In this document: positions 56,824 to 64,000 of the stretch, piece after piece | How the letters are laid out: the number at the start of each line of letters is the position of its first letter | Position numbering within the stretch: the first letter of the stretch is position 1 | Source: Cryptomeria japonica | Taxonomy: Eukaryota > Streptophyta > Pinopsida > Cupressales > Cupressaceae | Assembly: GCF_030272615.1 (NCBI RefSeq) | Contig: NC_081407.1 | Location: 318,400,456-318,464,455, forward strand | Direction: 5' to 3' | DNA: 64,000 bases | Program-made: the position numbers and the translations under genes | Notes under the pieces: generated by a model | What the model saw: the letters and a program-made list of their open reading frames with translations, nothing else | Told to the model about the DNA's origin: nothing | Databases searched by the model: none

Positions 56824-57605
56824 CCCTTTCAAGAAAAAAACTCCACATGAGAAAGAGGGTACGTATATTATTAATCTTCATTGAAGAGATGCGCATTAAT
56901 ACACTTCACTACTACTCTTCGATCCTTTGATCAAGTCAACAACACTTTGTTACCTGTAGGAACTCAACATAACACTACCATGACATGGTTCAAATTCTTT
57001 GTAACTCCTTGATGACTATTTAGATCGCACAACAAACAACATTTTAACTTCCAATATTGGGTGCCCAACTCTTAACTCTTAACATTCCCAAAAGTGTACA
57101 CTTAGCAAGTATCTTATCTCATTTTGACTTGTAACCGTCACTTGCAGATGTTCACCTCTTGAAGATGCAATTAAAATTTATTATAGAATACAAATATTAA
57201 ATGTTTGCCCTCCCATGTTCCCTAGAACACTTTCCAGGAATGTGAAACCACATAAATGACACAAGAATGCAAGATTAATGTCATCTATCTTGATATTTTA
57301 CCATAAGATAGAAACAAATTTTAAAAAAAATGATATAACAATAAAAATATAATTTCAAACAAACCATTAAATTTTTTACAAAATTATTCTTTGATATACT
57401 GAACTTAATTTTTTTTTTAAAAATAAAATATACTTTTACATTTAATATGTAATTTCAAATAAATAACTTTTACTAAAATGTTAATGAATAGCTATGGTCA
57501 ACAATTTAAACCTTGATGCTAGTATCTATTATTTTAATAAGAAGAAATGACATACAATAGGTAGCATTTAGATAGGAAGGGGCGATGAACATGTCATGTT
57601 CCTTT
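56824..57605. other. AT-rich spacer
   Basis: No gene or structured repeat is visible. Confidence 0.45.
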
Positions 57606-57674
57606 TATATATATATATATATAGAAAATGCATCTATTAATTGGAAAAAATAAGTACAATATAAAGATCTTTCA

Positions 57675-57747
<73 letters not shown>

Positions 57748-57794
57748 GCATCTATTAATTGGAAAAAATAAGTACAATATAAAGATCTTTCGGG
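57606..57794. repeat. 49-bp direct repeat flanking a 69-bp AT run
   Basis: 57628-57676 and 57746-57794 are identical except for one base. A short TA run precedes the first copy (57606-57622) and an uninterrupted AT run (57677-57745) separates them. Duplication of an AT-run-plus-flank unit explains the layout. Confidence 0.92.
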
Positions 57795-58037
57795 ATATAC
57801 TTGGCTCCCACACACTTTCCCTTCTTGATGGGATTAAAAAGGCAAGTTATGTTGTTTGATACTTCTTTATAGATTAGATTTGGTTTGTCTTTTTCAATAA
57901 AGAAAAAGGTGACTTATAAAGAAGCCAAAGAGTGTATGTGAACTTGGGTCCTTAGTGAAGTTACTTTATGATACCCCACCTCACATGGAAAAAGGGTCCT
58001 CAGTGAAGTTACTTAATAGACAATGTAGACATCAATA

Positions 58038-58038
<1 letters not shown>
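57795..58038. other. Spacer with a short direct repeat
   Basis: GGGTCCTTAGTGAAGTTACTT near 57948 recurs as GGGTCCTCAGTGAAGTTACTT near 57986. No gene. Confidence 0.6.

Positions 58039-58069
<31 letters not shown>
58039..58069. repeat. (CA)n microsatellite
   Basis: About fifteen CA units. Confidence 0.97.
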
Positions 58070-58071
<2 letters not shown>

Positions 58072-61000
58072 ATGTAGCCCGTTAAAACATAATCAATATA
58101 ACAAAGAATAATTAGAAATAACACAAGTCTAGATCAAATGTTCTTCATTATTCTTCTACAACTCCAACCATTATGTCATTACAATGAAAAAGTCCCTATC
58201 TTAAACCATCACCAAAAATTTTCTTTTTGGGCAGATTTTTTACAAAACCCGAAAATTGCCATTTAAGGAAATTTTCAAATCTATCCCAAAAATTACGAAA
58301 TCTTCTAGAAATCTAAAAAACATTCCTACGACACAAATTAACAACTTTCTAATCTTAAAAAGATTACGAGCTCAAAATTAACCTAAAAACCAACTTTCTA
58401 AAAAACCGAAAAAAGAGTAAATGCCAATTTTGAGGCCTTAGATGAAAGAATCCGGCCCTGAAAATTTGGGCCCTACCGAACTTTGTTCTATCGGCATTCC
58501 AATCAACTCCTCAAGATCTACGTCCACGTAAAATTTCAGCCCAATCGGACAACCAAGTCAAAAGTTATGACCTCACGAAGTCCCTGTATCACACATGCAC
58601 ATGCACACGCGCACACACACAAGAAGTGAAATTATTTTGTTTGACAAATTTTAATTTTAATAGTTTATAATTAAATTAGTTTTTCAAATGAGATGTTGAG
58701 ATTAATTTACGAATATAAATATAAGAAAGATTTTTTTTGTGATTTTGAAAAGTATATAATAGAAATTTTTTGTTTGAAAGATATGTGAAATAGTAATCAT
58801 GATATAATTTTTCATAGGAATTGATATTATATTCTCAATCTTTTGTTTAAAAAATAAAAATAAAAAATAATATTAACACTAAACTTTATCTAAACATATC
58901 TTCTTGATATCAAAATACACATAATATTATAGACAACATTGCTCCCAAACAAAATCTTTAAAAATATTTATTAAAAAAAAATTCACATTTTCTATGGAGG
59001 ATCTCCAAAATATTTCCCAATCCCATTCAATTGTTTCTTTTATTACCCATCCATATGATATCTTGACCTTTAGCATTAGTAATTATACATAATAAATAAA
59101 TAAAAAGTGAAAACTTGCCGATAAGAATAGAGGAAACTTTTAGATTTTACAAACACAATCCAAAATTTCAAAAAGGAAATCTTTATAGAAAAGAATTATA
59201 TGTCACTTCTATCCATATTAATGATTTAATTAATAGAATACCACTTATTAAATTTAACCTTTTTTAAGCCAACATTAAAAATAGGATAAACAAAAGGTGT
59301 GGCTGAGAATGTTATCAAGGTAAGTTATTTAAATTACTAGTTTTATTAATATTTTTTTATTTAAAAATTATATATAATTTGTTAAGATAATAATTCTTAA
59401 CTAATGGTTTAGAGAAGTTATCATATTTATTTGAAATGTTGACAACAAGAATGTTTAGTCCTTCTTAATATGATCATGTTAGGTTAAGGTTTATATTTTG
59501 TTATGTTTTTTTTTATTTGATATTTTTTTAGATTATTGGATAGATGAGATTACAAGTGAAAGACAAACAAAAATTTAAAATCTAACATTTAATTATCAAT
59601 TATATTTTAAATTTTAAGTGACTAGAAACTAATTTAATTATAATATATATTTTCTTGTTTTCATTAATTCAAAAAATACTTTTATGAATATCACTTTAAA
59701 AAAATTAAAATGTAACAAAAAAAATAGAATTCTCTTCAAAATTAGGATAAAAATTAAAGATTTTATTAGTAATAAGTTTTCAAAATTAAAAAAAAATAGA
59801 TTTGATGAAATAGAATTTATTATTCAATATTAAATTTGAACAAGGTATGGATTCTCCCATTAGGTTAGTCTTTAGTAAAAGGCATATGTCTTTATTGGTA
59901 AAATCAAAGAAAAAAGATTGAAGGTGATCATGAATTAATCACATAGTTTGTGGGTCCTCTGGTCATTTGCTAGTCATAGTAGTATTGGTTTGGGATCTTA
60001 AGTTGTTTGGATGATCATTTTTTAAAGTAAATTTCTTTTGGATATGAATACAATTCTCTCATAGCTTTGTTGAGCATTATCTAGCAAAAAAATAAAATAA
60101 AATTTTGAACAAGGTTTACCTTCATCTTCTATTCTAAATAAATTTTGTATAGATCATTTTTTAAATCCTTAAATGAGGTTTAGGTGGTTGTGTACCTAGC
60201 TTTACAACCACATATATAGGTAATACAATATGATAATATGACCATATTTGTAAATGTCTTATTCGTCTAAAAAAATAACTAGGTATCTTTAAATATTTTC
60301 AAGTTTTATTTGATCACAAATTTTATAATACTAGAAATGTGATAATGTTAAATCCAAGACTCGTCTTATCCTATAGTTTCTATTAATAATCAATCTGAAC
60401 CATCTAATAAATACTTATACACTGATCTTAGTCATGAACTATTTACTAGAACCTTTGTATTAACTAAAAAATGTTAATTGAAAGGATTGTTATATATGAA
60501 AAACTACTGTATTTAAGTATTAATTGGTTAAAGTATGGTCGAAGAAATAATATTGTTATATGATCTTGTAATGTATACAATAGACCATAATTATGAAGTT
60601 TGGATTGAATCCCATGTTATGAAATTTGAATTTTTTTGAGAAAAATTAAAAGATATACATTATATATAAATTTAATATAGAAAATAATATAACTTACCTT
60701 ATCTTCCTCTTGAAATACAGTATGTTGAAAATTCTAAATGAAAACTTAAAATAGTTTTTATTATATAAACGTAAATGTCCTAAGCTAGTTCAAGATAGAT
60801 TCACATCATTATACATAAATCATCCATAAGCCATCAATTCTTAAAATAAATAGAATGACAAAACTTTGCTAAATAACTAAAATTATAGTGCATCCACAAT
60901 GATAACTTTATCACATAAAGAAAATCTAGCTTATTCAAAATTACAAATAAAATTCTCAAAACTTATGGGATGATGAAAATTTAAAGATAAAGAATATTGT

Positions 61001-61253
61001 GTTAGTACCAAAAAAACAACTCCAAACTTAGATGTCCATGCTACCCATGTCCTCTAAAAGGGTGGTATATATTAAAACAAATGATTGTAACACAAATTAT
61101 TAACCCATAAATGATAAAAATATGATGAAATGTAAGGTTTGAGAATCTAATGAAGGAATCTTAAACAATCATACCCAACAACACACAAGACAATGCAAGA
61201 AATGGAGAAGAAATGAAAGACATCAAAAAATATATTTTTCTTATTAATATAAT
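58070..61253. other. Long AT-rich gene-free region
   Basis: No ORF with a domain, no repeat pair and no LTR signature could be supported over about 3.2 kb. A short mixed AC/GC-rich run lies at 58585-58620. The first 500 bp are less AT-rich and could be an old repeat. Confidence 0.5.
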
Positions 61254-61703
61254 TGTTGGTGTAAATAAATATTCATCCTGGATATTATTACACTTTACTT
61301 AAGTTAACTTAGGATAATGCATCTCTTCGTAGTTTGGATTTGAAACACTTAGGGAAGTGTGCACATAGGGATATAGCTTGTAGGAGAAATTCCACCTTTT
61401 GTGGTCTTATTTTGCTGTTACACTCCACATTCAATGGGTCATCCACCTCTTGTGAAATATTATATTATTTCTCCTACCTACCCCTAGTATTTCTTACCTA
61501 CCCTTTTTTCTCATTGAGCCACATGTCATGATTGTGTGCTCGTACATCCATATGGCCTTGCCTAAATAAGCAGACCTATATTAATTGTATTGGTTAATCC
61601 AGTTGATCATTTGCATATTGATGAGAATACAGTTTATTCTTGTCATTCTTTTGTCTCTCTTTTATGCTTTTCATTGTGCCTTTGATCTTGACAAAATCTC
61701 ACA
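61254..61703 (+). repeat. Copia 5' LTR
   Basis: Boundaries fixed by the TG start, CA end and the adjoining primer site. A TATA-like CTAAATAAG lies near 61560, shortly upstream of the probable R start. Confidence 0.9.
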
Positions 61704-61715
61704 TGGTATCAGAGC
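61704..61715 (+). other. Copia primer-binding site
   Basis: TGGTATCAGAGC, complementary to the 3' end of initiator-methionine tRNA, directly after the LTR. Confidence 0.93.
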
Positions 61716-62754
61716 TATTGGGGCTTCATTGATTGGTTTTGGGAGACATCTTGAAAGACTTCTATTTTCGGATCTGAGGGACACCATTTTTGGAGGCATC
61801 TTAAAGCGTTTTCGACCTCACCATTGCATCCGGGAGGCTGTTTCCATAAAAATCGAGTATAAACTCGACCTATTTTGGCGAAAATCAAATTTTGGGTGTT
61901 GGAGGAATTTTTTGCCCAATTCGGATGGTACGGTACGGAATTTTCGGATCTCAAAAAAAAAAAAAAAATTTCTGATTTTTTTTTTCAATTTTGAAAAAGA
62001 TTTTTTTAAAAATATATATATATATATATATATAAATTTTTTTTGCGGGTCTGTACCTTCTGCCTAGTTAGCAACGTACAGTTAGCCGCTCAGTCAGAAT
62101 TTTTTGAAAAAAATTTAGATCCCTCTCCGTTGAGCAGTTTGGATTTTTGGTTTAACTTTGGAGGCCCATAACTTGCTCAATTTTGCTCCTTTTTGGGTGC
62201 AATTTTTTTTTATTTGAGCTAATTTTTCGTGCTCTTCACAGTGGTGTGGTTATTTTCTGATTTTGGTGCACAAGTTTTTTGGAAGTTTTGGATTCTCTCA
62301 GTTGTACCTGTCTAATCCTCAATTTTGCAACTTCAAAGGCTTCGTTTGAGCTCATACGACCTCCTTTTCAGGTGTCGTTTTTTTTTAAGTGCATATTTTT
62401 TTGTCTACTTTCATAATCTATGATCAGATTTTAGATATTTTGAGTGGAAATTGTACTTTCAGATATTGGTCTTATTTGGCCTACTTGGTACTTGTGATTT
62501 GCTTGGATCTTAGTTTAGATCTCTTGCATTATTAGCTTGAGTCTCCCTTGGCCTTATTGAGGTAGTTGTAAATTTGAAATCAGAAGTCCACTTTGCCATT
62601 TTTTGCAAGTGGCCCATTGTACATGCACTAAGTATAAAGTGCCAAATCATCATTTTTTTTTTTTAGAGGGGGGGGATTCTTTGACTGAGTGAATTTGGGG
62701 GGGTGTCTTGTGTGATTGTACCTCTCTTTCCTTGTGCTCTTTCATTTTTGTTCA
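61716..62754 (+). other. Copia untranslated leader
   Basis: About 1 kb with A/T and G runs. The ORF at 61585-62067 spans LTR and leader and has no domain, so I regard it as chance. Confidence 0.6.
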
Positions 62755-63981
62755 ATGAGTCCTCATAAATTTCTACCTTCAACTCCACATAATTATGCAT
62801 CATGGAAAATTAAAGTATGAAGCAAATTAATGGAAAAAGGTCTCACGCATCACATAGATGGAACAATAGCAACACTACCTGATCTTAAGGCTGATCCTAA
62901 TGCTCAGTTAGAATGGATCACTAAGAATTGCATGGCTCTTGGAACTTTGCGTAAGTATGCATCAGATGACCTCATTTTTTACATTGAGAAGTGTACAACA
63001 ATCAGAGAGGCTTGGGATATGTATCAAAAATTTTATGGTCAAGTTGATGAAATCAGAGGTTACAAGATTGACAATGAGCTCACCAACTTGGATCCCAAGA
63101 GTTTTGATACAATCCAAGATCAGGTCACTAAAGCAAATGAGCTAAGAGCAAAGCTTAAGGATTGTGGAATTGACAAAAAGGATGCTCAGTTGATATTCAA
63201 CTTGTTGGACAAGCTTGCACCATAATATGCAGCATTTGTATCTAGCTTCCAAACTCATCATTTGACAATGGGGAGTTCCTACATTATGCCTTCATTTGAT
63301 GCTTTCACAGAAATGTTGATATTGGAACAATCTAAGTTGTTGAACATGGGGCTTCTCAAGTCTTCAAAGTCCAAGGCTTAGGTGGATAATCAAGGGAGTC
63401 AATGCAAAGATTCCAACAAGAAGAAGAAGCAATCCAAGTCAAAGACACAACAGGAAAAGGGATAATAATCCTCCCCATCACAAGGCGATTTTTCATCCTC
63501 TTCCAAGAAGGGGACTCCACCTAAGAAGGATAAACCAACTTGTGCATATTGCAAGAAGTATGGTCATGATGAGCATCGATGCCACACCAAGCAAGTTGAT
63601 GAGTTGACAAGTCTTCTTAAGAAAAACAACATCAACTTGCCATCCGTCTACACAAAGAAGGATTCATCTCCTTCCTCTTCCTCATAGTCTAAGGGAAAAG
63701 GGTGATCATTTGTGGCTACAACAAGTTCTTCATAGCAATGGATACTTGACTCGGGTGCCTCTTATCACATGGGTTCTACAAAAGAGCAATTTTCTTCATT
63801 GGAGCCATCTAAGGTACCTCAAATTTACATAGGTGATGATACACAAGTTGAGGTTGAAGGGAAAGGATCAGTTGACATGGATGATGGAACATTTGAGAAT
63901 ATTCTTTATGTTCCTAACTTGTCTACCAACCTTCTCTCTATCTACTATAGCGTCCTAAAATTGCGGCACTTGCAATTTTGA
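62755..63981 (+). pseudogene. gag: Copia gag and start of protease
   Basis: The frame opens at 62755 (MSPHKFLPSTPHNY, a gag start with NYASWK). A TGA follows after 22 codons, consistent with CGA to TGA. The UBN2-like gag body has LEKCTTIREAWDMYQ-type text and LDPKSFDTIQD. The zinc knuckle at 63541-63582 reads CAYCKKYGHDEHRC (CX2CX4HX4C, intact). The protease starts at WILDSGASYHM (Asp at 63748) and continues to NILYVPNLSTNLLS. Stops include TGA, TAA and several TAG between 62818 and 63737. Gag would form the particle and protease would process it; this copy is inactive. Confidence 0.9.
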
Positions 63982-64000
63982 CTGCATTTGGGTCTTCATG

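Larger units (their letters stand above)
61254..64000 (+). mobile_element. Ty1/copia retrotransposon, 5' part
   Basis: A 450-bp LTR starting TGTTGGTG and ending CACA, followed directly by the initiator-Met primer site, a leader, gag and the start of protease. The rest is beyond the window. The LTR matches the minus-strand LTR at 1567-2011. ATAAT (61249-61253) would be the left target duplication, if the other end agrees. Confidence 0.92.

Noticed and set aside
61585-62067. 160-codon ORF across copia LTR and leader
   Set aside because: It crosses the LTR boundary and primer site and ends in homopolymer and TA runs, so a protein is unlikely.

Overview
The window is plant nuclear DNA from a repeat-rich seed-plant genome. 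A conifer or other large-genome plant would fit, but no host gene is present to decide the taxon. The evidence is AT-rich sequence, nested Ty3/gypsy elements of the Tat type (two RNase H domains, CHHC-like gag knuckle, no chromodomain seen), Ty1/copia elements primed by initiator-Met tRNA, a tRNA-derived SINE and long microsatellites. I found no intact host gene, rRNA, complete tRNA gene or CRISPR array. Almost every coding feature is a pseudogene.

Layout. 1-7843: old flank holding a minus-strand copia LTR (1567-2011), a non-LTR-type RNase H fragment (2323-2796), a 183-bp AG microsatellite and a decayed fragment resembling the plant DRM de novo DNA methyltransferase (6250-6735, minus). 7849-40410: element 1, a full-length plus-strand Tat-type retrotransposon with 1.44-kb LTRs and a perfect target duplication (GTTTG). 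Element 2 (12783-27145, minus strand, 0.78-kb LTRs, target duplication CATAT) sits inside its gag gene. 40416-47451: old flank, then element 4, a 3'-truncated minus-strand relative of element 1 (5' LTR, primer site, leader, partial gag). 47452-54857: a copia LTR end, unassigned DNA, then element 3, a minus-strand Tat-type fragment (RT to integrase, 3' region, part of an antisense ORF). 54858-61253: an LTR-like block with a TATA box, a SINE with a 15-bp target duplication, microsatellites and AT-rich DNA. 61254-64000: the 5' end of a plus-strand copia element that runs off the window and belongs to the same family as the LTR at 1567-2011.

How the parts work together. Elements 1 and 2 encode gag, protease, a G-patch-like linker, reverse transcriptase, two RNase H domains and integrase in one frame, now broken by stops and frameshifts. 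Downstream of pol on the opposite strand, each carries a second gene with a plant mobile domain (PMD)-like protein. Element 3 keeps only the C-terminal part of that antisense gene. In element 1 the antisense gene has its own TATA box and a leader holding the same short GCGC word array, in the same reading direction, as the gag leader. A short block about 75-105 nt after the pol stop (A-rich tract, then GGTGAAAACCTGG and a small hairpin) is shared by elements 1-3. The most distinctive observations are this bidirectional layout, the word arrays, the post-pol block and an over-long tRNA-Trp-complementary primer site in element 4. LTR divergence and stop counts were made by eye.
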